A stretch of DNA of 5,831 nt from Enterocloster bolteae (GCA_021769025.1 JAETTS010000180.1:1-5831), one strand, 5' to 3'. Numbered from the stretch's first letter, positions 1 through 5,666 are shown. The notes: generated from the sequence alone by a model not told the origin. Made by a program: numbers and translations.

Positions 1-88
1 GCAAATGCGAAGCATTTTTAAGATGCCTTCCGACGACTTGGCAGGTGCCGCAGGGCGGCGCGTGCCGTTACCTTGAAAAAGGAGGAAG
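1..88 (+). repeat. 88-bp palindromic element, copy 1
   Basis: First of two tandem copies with an 88-bp offset; copy 2 follows directly at 89. The copies differ by two substitutions (positions 19 and 21) and a short change near 71-75 that is 2 bp longer in copy 1. The 48 bp from 23 to 70 are identical to 111-158. The copy holds a C(GAA)G mini-hairpin at 4-16, a GC-rich stem-loop at 40-66, a 23-codon reading frame (5-76) and an AAAAAGGAGG Shine-Dalgarno at 76-85. The window edge removes the left arm of its first stem, so more copies could lie upstream. I do not know an established name for this repeat. Confidence 0.9.
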
Positions 89-176
89 GCAAATGCGAAG
101 CATTTTAAGGATGCCTTCCGACGACTTGGCAGGTGCCGCAGGGCGGCGCGTGCCGTTACTTAAAAAGGAGGGGTTG
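89..176 (+). repeat. 88-bp palindromic element, copy 2, abutting the GDPD gene
   Basis: Second tandem copy. Visible structure: an outer stem GGAAGGCA (84-91) with TGCCTTCC (112-119), enclosing ATGC-GAA-GCAT (93-103). A second stem pairs 128-139 with 143-154 around an AGG loop; it has one G-G mismatch (132/150) and one G-T wobble (134/148). The copy ends in AAAAAGGAGG, which serves as ribosome binding site for the gene starting at 179. Two compact hairpins and recurrence in tandem resemble REP/BIME-like intergenic elements, but that class assignment is inference. Confidence 0.88.
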
Positions 177-182
177 CCATGA
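93..182 (+). other. possible 29-codon leader ORF coupled to the GDPD gene
   Basis: An ATG at 93 is preceded by AAAAAGGAGG (76-85) at a workable distance of 7 bases. It opens a frame of 29 codons (begins MRSILRMPSDD, then LAGAAGRRVP) and stops at TGA 180-182. The stop overlaps the ATG of the next gene as ATGA, the usual arrangement for translational coupling. Copy 1 of the repeat carries the same frame (5-76), reading MRSIFKMPSDD at its start, which differs only by conservative F/L and K/R changes. The GC-rich hairpin lies inside the frame. The frame may simply be a by-product of a repeat without early stops, so I do not claim a functional peptide. Confidence 0.25.
166..173 (+). promoter_or_regulatory. 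ribosome binding site of the GDPD gene, donated by the repeat
   Basis: AGGAGGGG lies five bases before the ATG at 179. The same AAAAAGGAGG occurs at the end of repeat copy 1, so this site is part of the repeat and not of the gene's own leader. Confidence 0.85.
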
Positions 183-907
183 AGAATTTTGCGCACCGCG
201 GCTTCAGCGGAAAATATCCGGAGAACACCATACTGGCTTTTCAGAAGGCGCTGGATGAAGGGGTAGACGGAATTGAGCTGGATGTACAGCTGACCAGGGA
301 CGAAGAGATCGTGATTATTCACGATGAGGCTGTGGACAGAACCACAGATGGAAAGGGGTTGGTGGCATCTTATACTCTGGAGGAACTTAGGAAGCTGGAT
401 GCATCTTATATTTACAGGGGGAAGATGGGCTTTCATCCGATTCCGACTTTGCGGGAGTATTTTGACCTGGTAAAGGATTCCCCAATTGTCACCAATATTG
501 AGCTTAAGACAGGGATCAATGAGTATCCTGGAATCGAAGAAAAGGTTTATGAGATGATAAAGGAATATCATCTGGAAGACAGGATCATCATTTCCAGCTT
601 TAACCACTACAGCGTCATGAAGATGAAGGCTATGGCTCCGGAATTGGTATACGGATTCTTAAGCGACACCTGGATCTACAACGCGGGACAGTACACCAAA
701 TCCCATGGGGTAGCTTGCTACCATCCGTCGGTGGTGCAGCTTAGGAAGGAGATCGTGGATGAGGCTAAGGCAGAAGGGATCATGATCAATACCTGGACTG
801 TGAACAAGGAGGAGCAGGTAAGGGATCTGTATGCCAAAGGGGTAGACACTGTGATTGGAAATTACCCGGATATGACAAAACGGGTATTGAGCGAGTTGGA
901 AGGCTGA
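179..907 (+). CDS. glycerophosphodiester phosphodiesterase (GDPD family, cytosolic)
   Basis: A 242-residue protein that by family hydrolyses glycerophosphodiesters (deacylated phospholipids) to glycerol 3-phosphate and the free alcohol. Family hallmarks are visible: HRG at 6-8 and PENT at 14-17; GIELDVQLTRD at 31-41 with metal-ligand Glu33 and Asp35; HDE at 48-50 followed by DRTTDG at 53-58, with His6 and His48 as the catalytic pair; NIELK at 106-110 with Glu108; SSFNH at 139-143; and the late NTWTVN at 204-209. This is the compact UgpQ-like size, covering a single TIM-barrel domain. There is no signal peptide or membrane helix, so it should act in the cytosol on imported or recycled lipid head groups. 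The start is fixed by AGGAGGGG five bases upstream. The substrate cannot be told from sequence, and no transporter gene lies beside it here. Confidence 0.95.
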   Translation: MKNFAHRGFSGKYPENTILAFQKALDEGVDGIELDVQLTRDEEIVIIHDEAVDRTTDGKGLVASYTLEELRKLDASYIYRGKMGFHPIPTLREYFDLVKDSPIVTNIELKTGINEYPGIEEKVYEMIKEYHLEDRIIISSFNHYSVMKMKAMAPELVYGFLSDTWIYNAGQYTKSHGVACYHPSVVQLRKEIVDEAKAEGIMINTWTVNKEEQVRDLYAKGVDTVIGNYPDMTKRVLSELEG

Positions 908-925
908 AGGTTGTAAGCGGACGGG

Positions 926-978
926 CGTGTTTGAAAATCAATTCTGTCGTGGATGGAATGGATTTTCAAGCACGTTTT
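926..978 (+). terminator. long hairpin after the GDPD gene, probable terminator
   Basis: Positions 926-944 pair with 956-974 over 19 bp, with one G-T wobble and one A-G mismatch. The loop is 11 bases (945-955). TTTT (975-978) follows directly. It lies 18 bases after the GDPD stop codon. The stem is long and the T run short, so it could be a leaky terminator or an RNA-stabilising 3' end. It separates the GDPD gene from the mgtC-like gene. Confidence 0.6.
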
Positions 979-1009
979 CGAATAAGAAGTGCAGGATTGT
1001 GGATAAAAG

Positions 1010-1026
1010 GGTACGGAAACCGTATC
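1010..1026. other. small palindrome in the mgtC-like leader
   Basis: GGTACGG-AAA-CCGTATC forms a 7-bp stem with one G-T pair and a three-base loop, about 55 bp before the start codon. It has no T run, so it is not a terminator. It could be an operator or a leader hairpin. Nothing ties it to a known regulator. Confidence 0.35.
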
Positions 1027-1065
1027 AGGACAGTCATGATATCAGGGCAATTACGATAAAATGAT

Positions 1066-1072
1066 AAGGTGG
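1066..1072 (+). promoter_or_regulatory. ribosome binding site of the mgtC-like gene
   Basis: AAGGTGG lies nine bases before the ATG at 1082. It is a one-mismatch Shine-Dalgarno, weaker than the other sites in this window, and supports this start. Confidence 0.6.
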
Positions 1073-1081
1073 GACAGTTAG

Positions 1082-1765
1082 ATGGGAGCAGTAGCAGGTT
1101 ATTTAGAGGGTTTGAATCTAACCTCCATTATTATTCGGGTTTTATTATCTATGGTCTGTGGAGGAGCCATCGGAGTTGAACGGGGAAGGGCCCATCAGGC
1201 GGCGGGGATGAGGACGTATATGCTGGTCTGCATGGGTGCAGCCATGGTGATGATGACAGGCCAGTATATGTACATTCATTTTCAGACAGGGGATCCGGCC
1301 CGTCTGGGAGCGCAGGTGGTCAGCGGCATCGGTTTTCTCGGGGCAGGCAGTATTATCATAGCGGGGAAGACAAAGATCCGGGGATTGACCACAGCGGCAG
1401 GATTGTGGACTTCGGCATGTATCGGCCTTAGTATTGGCATCGGCTTTTATGAGGCGGGGATCGTAGCTACCTCGGCGGTGTTTCTGATTATGACCCGTTT
1501 GAGAAAGCTGGAGTACCATCTGATCAATGATGATGAGTGGTTTCGGTTCTATGTGGAGATGGAAGAGAATGTGAAAATCAGCCGCGTTGCCCAGGAACTT
1601 TTATCCATAGGAATTCAGATGGGCGAGATGAGGATGGAACAGAATGCGGAGTCCTTTCAGAAGGTCGTGATCAGCTTAAGTGATAAGAACCACAGAAGTC
1701 GTGAGGCAGTTACAAAATATTTGGAACAGATTGACGGGATATTATTTGTGAAGTATACTATCTAA
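1082..1765 (+). CDS. MgtC/SapB family membrane protein
   Basis: A 227-residue inner-membrane protein of the MgtC/SapB family. In pathogens MgtC is linked to survival at low magnesium and to modulation of ATP synthase; the role of clostridial members is unclear. Membrane helices are visible near residues 15-32, 45-63, 78-95, 103-120 and 122-138. Conserved motifs are GGAIGVERG (27-35), GMRT (42-45), VSGIGFLGAG (80-89) and GLTTAAGLW (101-109), all typical of the family. After the membrane part, residues 150-227 form a soluble domain with a beta-alpha-beta look, consistent with the ACT-like C-terminal domain of longer MgtC proteins. The start follows AAGGTGG. No terminator is visible before the antiporter gene downstream, so the two may be co-transcribed. 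No Mg2+ riboswitch could be recognised in the leader. Confidence 0.92.
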   Translation: MGAVAGYLEGLNLTSIIIRVLLSMVCGGAIGVERGRAHQAAGMRTYMLVCMGAAMVMMTGQYMYIHFQTGDPARLGAQVVSGIGFLGAGSIIIAGKTKIRGLTTAAGLWTSACIGLSIGIGFYEAGIVATSAVFLIMTRLRKLEYHLINDDEWFRFYVEMEENVKISRVAQELLSIGIQMGEMRMEQNAESFQKVVISLSDKNHRSREAVTKYLEQIDGILFVKYTI

Positions 1766-1997
1766 ATATATAGATAAAAAGCGTTCTTATGACATGGCGA
1801 TCCAGGCAAGTCTGTGGGTTGAAGGAATGAGGCCGTGTGTGTTATGGAAGTTGGCATCCGACTTGGTGTGAAGGGGTTCTCATGGTCAGATGCATACCAT
1901 TTAAGGGATAGGAATACGGCTGTAAAGGGAATGGAGAGGCAATTGGATAGCCGGCAGGACAATGGTAAAAACAAACAATTGAAAGAAGGTTTTTAAA
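1766..1997. other. 232-bp spacer between the mgtC-like and antiporter genes
   Basis: No gene, clear terminator or convincing promoter is visible. A weak AT-only inverted repeat (1759-1776) overlaps the mgtC-like stop codon but has no T run. The only + strand frames are very short and lack ribosome binding sites. A ribosome binding site for the next gene (AGAAGG, 1984-1989) lies at the far end, eight bases before the ATG at 1998. Confidence 0.5.
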
Positions 1998-3743
1998 ATG
2001 GATGTTTTACAGTTTATCCAACAGCTGAATCAGGAGACTAAGGTACTTTTGGTTCTTTCGATTATTTTATTTTCTGGATTTATCATGACCAGGCTGACCA
2101 ATACGCTGAATATGCCTAAGGTAAGCGGATATATTTTGGCCGGAATTTTGATCGGGCCTTGTTGTATGGATTTTATTCCCCACGACATGATCCATTCCAT
2201 GGGATTTATCAGCGACATTGCCCTTGCATTTATCGCATTTGGCGTGGGAAAGTTTTTTAAAAAAGAAGTAATCATGAAGACGGGGAAGAGAATCATCGTC
2301 ATTACGTTCAGCGAAGCTCTTTTGGCCGGAATTCTGGTTACTTTTCTTTTGAAAGTAATGTTTCGGATGGATTGGGGATTTGCCTTGATTCTGGGAGCCA
2401 TCGCCACAGCGACGGCTCCTGCCAGCACCATGATGACCATCAACCAATACAAGGCGAAAGGTGAGTTTGTCAATACGCTGCTTCAGATCGTGGCCCTGGA
2501 TGATGTTGTCTGCCTTTTGGCGTTTAGCATTGTGTCAGCTGTGATCAAGGGGTCCGATTCTGGCAGCCTGTCGGTTGGGGATATTGTGATCCCTGTTGTC
2601 TATAATTTTGTGTTTATAGCCGTGGGAGTTTTCTGCGGATATTTCTTAAGCCGGCTTTTGATACCGGCCAGAAGCCGTGACAACCGCCTGATCCTTGCTA
2701 TAGCCATGTTGTTGGGGATCTCTGGCTTGTGCGCCATTGTTGACGTGTCGCCTCTTCTGTCCTGCATGGTATTTGGAGCCGTCTACATTAATCTGACAAG
2801 AGATAAGAAGCTGTTCCGGCAGATTAACAACTTTACGCCTCCGGTAATGTCGATTTTCTTTATCGTATCTGGCATGAATCTGGATCTGACGGCGCTTACC
2901 ACAGTTGGTGCAGTTGGTGTGGCATATTTTCTTATCAGGATTGCAGGAAAGTACCTGGGCACCTATTTCAGCTGCCAACTGATGGGAACCAGCAGGGAAA
3001 TTCGCAATTATATGGGGCTTGCCTTGATTCCTCAGGCAGGGGTTGCCATTGGACTTGCGTTTCTGGGACAAAGAATTCTCCCGGCTGAGACAGGAGATCT
3101 GATGCTGGCGATTATTTTATCCTCTTCTGTGCTCTATGAGATGATAGGCCCTATTAGTGCCAAGGCTGCTTTGTTTCTGTCAGGGAGCATTCCCGGCAAG
3201 AAGTTTATGGATATGGTAGGCGGTCCGGAAGAGCAGAAGATAGTGGAAGAAGACAGGGGGGATTTGGAGGAGGAGCCGGAAAGGAAAGGCTTCGGGGAAG
3301 CTGGACAGACAGGCTCTAAGGATTCTCCTGACATTGGTGGTGTAGACGGATGTGGGGAAGAAGGAACGGATTGTGGTACGGCGGCTGATACAGCGAGGGA
3401 TGACGACAGGGAGCCAGACACAGAGGAAAGGGATGGAGAGGAGTATACTGCAGAAGAATCTGAGAGCGGAGAGACTAACGCAGAGAATCTGGAGGAGGAT
3501 GGCTCTTTTGAGCAGGAGGGCGAGGAACAGGAGGAAGATCGCCAGGAAGAGGAGCATGATGACTCGGAGGAGTATGTGACAGGGCTACCAGAACTTCATG
3601 AATACAATAAGGGCGTGGATGAGCGGGACGATTATGACGTGGAACGGGTGAATAAGCCTGGAAAGAACCGGAGAGGAAAGAAGAAAAAGAAAAAGTCGGC
3701 GCAAAAAGGAAAGCGCGAGCAGGAACTGTCTGAGAAACCTTAG
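1998..3743 (+). CDS. CPA-type cation:proton antiporter with charged C-terminal tail
   Basis: A 581-residue integral membrane protein of the monovalent cation:proton antiporter superfamily (KefB/NapA-like exchanger fold). By family it exchanges Na+ or K+ for H+ and serves pH, sodium or potassium homeostasis. About 12-13 helices fill residues 14-395. Key features are TATAPASTM (137-145), the unwound-helix motif; ALDDVVCLLAF (166-176), whose Asp168-Asp169 fit the ion-binding pair; SPLLSCMVFGAVYINL (251-266); SGMNLDL (291-297); basic residues R314 and K318 in the RIAGKYLG helix; and LALIPQAGVAIGLA (341-354). No RCK/TrkA-N or universal-stress domain follows. Instead residues 411-550 are a low-complexity acidic stretch (58 of 140 are D/E), then a basic end (551-581, with six lysines at 561-566). 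The start is supported by AGAAGG. The transported ion cannot be assigned from sequence. Confidence 0.92.
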   Translation: MDVLQFIQQLNQETKVLLVLSIILFSGFIMTRLTNTLNMPKVSGYILAGILIGPCCMDFIPHDMIHSMGFISDIALAFIAFGVGKFFKKEVIMKTGKRIIVITFSEALLAGILVTFLLKVMFRMDWGFALILGAIATATAPASTMMTINQYKAKGEFVNTLLQIVALDDVVCLLAFSIVSAVIKGSDSGSLSVGDIVIPVVYNFVFIAVGVFCGYFLSRLLIPARSRDNRLILAIAMLLGISGLCAIVDVSPLLSCMVFGAVYINLTRDKKLFRQINNFTPPVMSIFFIVSGMNLDLTALTTVGAVGVAYFLIRIAGKYLGTYFSCQLMGTSREIRNYMGLALIPQAGVAIGLAFLGQRILPAETGDLMLAIILSSSVLYEMIGPISAKAALFLSGSIPGKKFMDMVGGPEEQKIVEEDRGDLEEEPERKGFGEAGQTGSKDSPDIGGVDGCGEEGTDCGTAADTARDDDREPDTEERDGEEYTAEESESGETNAENLEEDGSFEQEGEEQEEDRQEEEHDDSEEYVTGLPELHEYNKGVDERDDYDVERVNKPGKNRRGKKKKKKSAQKGKREQELSEKP

Positions 3744-3762
3744 AGGCTCAGGCAGTTTTTTT
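3724..3762 (+). terminator. intrinsic terminator overlapping the antiporter stop
   Basis: AACTGTCTGAG (3724-3734) pairs with CTCAGGCAGTT (3747-3757) over 11 bp with a single wobble. The loop is 12 bases, and the 3' arm runs into seven Ts (3756-3762). The 5' arm lies inside the coding sequence: the last codons and stop (3741-3743) are within the hairpin. This is a clean rho-independent terminator and marks the end of the mgtC-like/antiporter unit. Confidence 0.88.
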
Positions 3763-3896
3763 ATGTTTGGTAGAAATGGAAATGACTTGCCATGCAGATG
3801 GAACAATTATTCTGCGTCCCTTAACTGAAAGAAATGGTACAGTATGTTACTTTTCACACCCAGCATCATGACATTGTTTCACACCCACATCAGTCA

Positions 3897-3914
3897 CTAC
3901 GCTGATTGGCGTAG
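3897..3914. repeat. hairpin inside the MITE-like element
   Basis: CTACGC (3897-3902) pairs with GCGTAG (3909-3914) around a six-base loop. An alternative stem, ATTGG (3905-3909) with CCAAT (3917-3921), overlaps it, so the two are mutually exclusive. Confidence 0.6.
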
Positions 3915-3938
3915 AACCAATTTAGTTTGAAGCCAAAA

Positions 3939-3987
3939 GGACTGCCCCTCTGCCCCTCGCCGAAGGCGACTTTAAATGGGCAGTTCC
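3939..3987. repeat. nested palindrome inside the MITE-like element
   Basis: The outer stem GGACTGCCC (3939-3947) pairs with GGGCAGTTCC (3978-3987), with one bulged base. Inside it a perfect TCGCC-GAA-GGCGA hairpin (3957-3969) is seen. The left arm also holds a tandem octamer, CTGCCCCT twice (3942-3957). No T run follows on either strand, so a terminator is unlikely. The nested layout resembles that of the 88-bp element at the start of the window. Confidence 0.7.
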
Positions 3988-4070
3988 ATTTGCAATTTAC
4001 ACCTGCATAAAGTAAAAATCGGATGGAATCTGGCTTGGGTGTGAATTGTAACTACAGGACACTTTAATCA

Positions 4071-4082
4071 GAACATATATTC
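4071..4082. promoter_or_regulatory. candidate distal LexA (SOS) box
   Basis: GAACATATATTC matches the Gram-positive LexA operator core GAAC-N4-GTTC with one mismatch (ATTC for GTTC). The central ATAT fits the RNRY centre of the Bacillus box. It lies 56 bp upstream of a perfect box and 9 bp upstream of the -35 element. On its own this would be weak; the neighbouring perfect copy raises its likelihood. Confidence 0.5.
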
Positions 4083-4090
4083 GAAAATGC

Positions 4091-4119
4091 TTGCAAGATT
4101 TTGTGGGATATGATAGAAT
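4091..4119 (+). promoter_or_regulatory. sigma-A type promoter of the radical SAM gene
   Basis: TTGCAA (4091-4096) and TAGAAT (4114-4119) are separated by 17 bases. A TG one base before the -10 (4111-4112) gives an extended -10. Predicted transcription starts near 4126, on the edge of the perfect LexA box. The ATG at 4120 would therefore lie at or before the start of the transcript. Confidence 0.7.
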
Positions 4120-4126
4120 ATGAACA

Positions 4127-4138
4127 GAACATACGTTC
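4127..4138. promoter_or_regulatory. LexA (SOS) box, perfect core
   Basis: GAACATACGTTC is an exact GAAC-N4-GTTC operator. Its centre ATAC fits the RNRY pattern of the Bacillus/Clostridia consensus. The palindrome extends one base on each side (A4126, T4139). It sits just after the -10 element, over the predicted transcription start, where bound LexA would block transcription. It points to DNA damage induction of the downstream gene or genes. Confidence 0.8.
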
Positions 4139-4144
4139 TTGCTT

Positions 4145-4149
4145 GGAGG
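4145..4149 (+). promoter_or_regulatory. ribosome binding site that decides the radical SAM start
   Basis: GGAGG lies six bases before the in-frame ATG at 4156. No such site precedes the earlier in-frame ATG at 4120, which also overlaps the promoter. This favours 4156 as the real start. Confidence 0.8.
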
Positions 4150-4155
4150 AAAGAT

Positions 4156-5502
4156 ATGCTGATTCAGGAAGAGATGGGAGTGGAGGAAAAGTTAGCGCTT
4201 TTGGCGGATGCGGCAAAGTATGATGTGGCCTGTACCTCCAGTGGAGTAGAGAGAAAGAATAAGCCGGGAACTTTGGGGAATGCAGTTGCGGCAGGGCTCT
4301 GTCACAGCTTTGCTGCAGATGGAAGATGCATTTCTCTGTTGAAGATATTGTTTACCAACCAGTGTATCTATGATTGTAAGTATTGTGTGAATCGAAGATC
4401 CAACGACACGAAGCGGACTGCTTTTACACCGGAGGAGGTGTGCAGGCTTACCATAGAGTTTTACAGGCGCAATTACATCGAAGGATTGTTCCTTAGCTCT
4501 GGGATCCTTCACAGTCCGGATTATACCATGGATCTGTTGTATCAGACTTTGTGGAAGCTGCGAAGAGAATATCGGTTTAATGGTTATATCCATATTAAAG
4601 CCATCCCGGGAGCGGATCCGGTTCTGGTGGAGAAGGTGGGGCTTCTTGCAGACCGTATGAGTGTCAATCTGGAACTGCCTACCTCGGAAGGGCTGAAGCG
4701 CCTTGCACCGTCTAAAACCCGGGAGCGGATTCTTGCACCGATGCGTCAGATACAAAGGGGGATCCAGGCGCAGAAGCAGGAGATCATCCCATACAGGGAG
4801 GGAAGAAGGTTTGTCCCAGCTGGCCAGAGCACTCAGATGATCGTAGGTGCCACGCCGGAAAACGATTATCAGATGATTTCCGTTGCCCAGGCATTGTATC
4901 GGAATTATGATTTGAAGCGAGTATTTTATTCCGCCTTTGTCAGGGTAAACGATGACAGCCTTCTTCCGGCACTGCCAGGCGGGCCGCCACTTCTTCGGGA
5001 ACATCGATTGTATCAGGCAGACTGGCTGATGCGGTTTTATGGATTCCAGGCAGAGGAGCTTCTCTCTTCCAGCCAGCCTAATTTTAATGTGTTTTTGGAT
5101 CCTAAGTGTGACTGGGCCCTGCGCCATCTGGAGCAGTTTCCGATGGAAGTGAATCAGGCATCTTATGGCATGCTTCTAAGAGTGCCGGGGATCGGAGTAA
5201 AATCAGCCAAGAGGATAGCCGCCGCCAGGAAAAATGCCCGCCTTGACTTTATGGATTTGAAGAAGATGGGAGTGGTGTTAAAGCGTGCGGTTTACTTTAT
5301 TACCTGCAATGGGCGTATGATGTATCCTTTGAAGATGGATCAGGATTTTATTACCAGCCAGCTTCTGGGAGATGAGCGGCGCAGTGCATGGGACATCAGT
5401 CACAAGGGCGCTTACCAGCAGATGTCCATGTTTGATGATGGATTCCTATCTATAAAACCAGATGAGGAGGAGCGAAAGACGGTTCTGGCGGGTCAGCTGT
5501 AA
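4156..5502 (+). CDS. putative DNA modification/repair radical SAM protein (TIGR03916-like)
   Basis: A 448-residue protein (from the ATG at 4156) that should bind a 4Fe-4S cluster and S-adenosylmethionine. The cluster motif is CIYDCKYC, Cys70-Cys74-Cys77 (CxxxCxxC). Before it lies the family-like start EEKLALLADAAKYDVACTSS, followed by a Cys-containing stretch near 49-58. The radical SAM barrel runs to about residue 290. Residues 340-354 (LLRVPGIGVKSAKRI) form a helix-hairpin-helix motif, a non-specific DNA-binding element. By family such proteins are paired with a DUF4130/TIGR03915 protein, sometimes linked to a uracil-DNA-glycosylase-like domain. Their reaction is unknown. That partner begins 178 bp downstream here. 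A perfect LexA box and an extended -10 promoter precede the gene. An ATG 36 bases upstream is in frame but is disfavoured by the promoter and ribosome binding site positions. Confidence 0.9.
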   Translation: MLIQEEMGVEEKLALLADAAKYDVACTSSGVERKNKPGTLGNAVAAGLCHSFAADGRCISLLKILFTNQCIYDCKYCVNRRSNDTKRTAFTPEEVCRLTIEFYRRNYIEGLFLSSGILHSPDYTMDLLYQTLWKLRREYRFNGYIHIKAIPGADPVLVEKVGLLADRMSVNLELPTSEGLKRLAPSKTRERILAPMRQIQRGIQAQKQEIIPYREGRRFVPAGQSTQMIVGATPENDYQMISVAQALYRNYDLKRVFYSAFVRVNDDSLLPALPGGPPLLREHRLYQADWLMRFYGFQAEELLSSSQPNFNVFLDPKCDWALRHLEQFPMEVNQASYGMLLRVPGIGVKSAKRIAAARKNARLDFMDLKKMGVVLKRAVYFITCNGRMMYPLKMDQDFITSQLLGDERRSAWDISHKGAYQQMSMFDDGFLSIKPDEEERKTVLAGQL

Positions 5503-5566
5503 TAGTTTTGATGGAAGTGTGCTGCCTTGGCGCTTGACTTTCTGCTATATGTACCTGCATTTTGGG

Positions 5567-5587
5567 GGTGTATGTTCCACATATACC
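5567..5587. other. hairpin between the radical SAM gene and its partner
   Basis: GGTGTATGT (5567-5575) pairs with ACATATACC (5579-5587) over 9 bp with one wobble and a TCC loop. No T run follows, so it is unlikely to terminate transcription. It could be a processing or stability element in the two-gene message, or an operator. Confidence 0.4.
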
Positions 5588-5666
5588 GGGCTTATTTCTG
5601 TTCATCTGAAAAAATCATCTGGCAAATTCTGGCATAAAGAGACTTTGAGAGTACATTCGGCTGGAA

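Larger units (their letters stand above)
3846..4052. mobile_element. MITE-like 207-bp element with ~19-bp terminal inverted repeats
   Basis: The left end, GTTACTTTTCACACCCAGC (3846-3864), matches the reverse complement of the right end (4033-4052) at 17 of 19 positions, with one extra base. The core TTCACACCCA is perfect. A third copy of the core, TTTCACACCCA, lies at 3877-3887 in direct orientation, 25 bp after the first. TACAG occurs just outside both ends (3838-3842 and 4053-4057) and may be a target duplication, though on the left it sits three bases away from the repeat. The inside is noncoding and folds into several hairpins. Size, inverted ends and lack of an ORF fit a MITE or a decayed insertion sequence. 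The family is not recognised. Confidence 0.6.

Noticed and set aside
1..176. CRISPR array from the two repeat copies
   Set aside because: Two 88-bp units abut without spacers, and the units are longer than CRISPR repeats. This is a tandem duplication.
1759..1776. Inverted repeat at the mgtC-like stop, considered as a terminator
   Set aside because: The stem is only six A/T-rich base pairs and no T run follows, so termination is unlikely.
1762..1974. 70-codon - strand frame in the spacer before the antiporter
   Set aside because: No family resemblance, and no strong ribosome binding site or promoter was found for it. The whole neighbourhood is on the + strand.
1766..1997. Possible c-di-AMP or Mg2+ riboswitch before the antiporter
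   Set aside because: No conserved core of the ydaO, M-box or other known classes could be recognised by eye, and there is no terminator hairpin next to the start.
3352..3579. Arg/Lys-rich + strand frame inside the antiporter tail, and the thought that the acidic tail is a frameshift product
   Set aside because: The purine-rich GA sequence gives Glu/Asp in one frame and Arg/Lys in another. The antiporter frame runs unbroken from the membrane domain to a stop inside a terminator, so no frameshift is needed.
3763..3828. 21-codon frame after the antiporter terminator
   Set aside because: It begins directly after the T run with no ribosome binding site and no recognisable product.
4192..5127. 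311-codon frame on the - strand
   Set aside because: It lies fully inside the radical SAM gene in antisense, has no family-like motifs, and the + strand frame has clear catalytic motifs.
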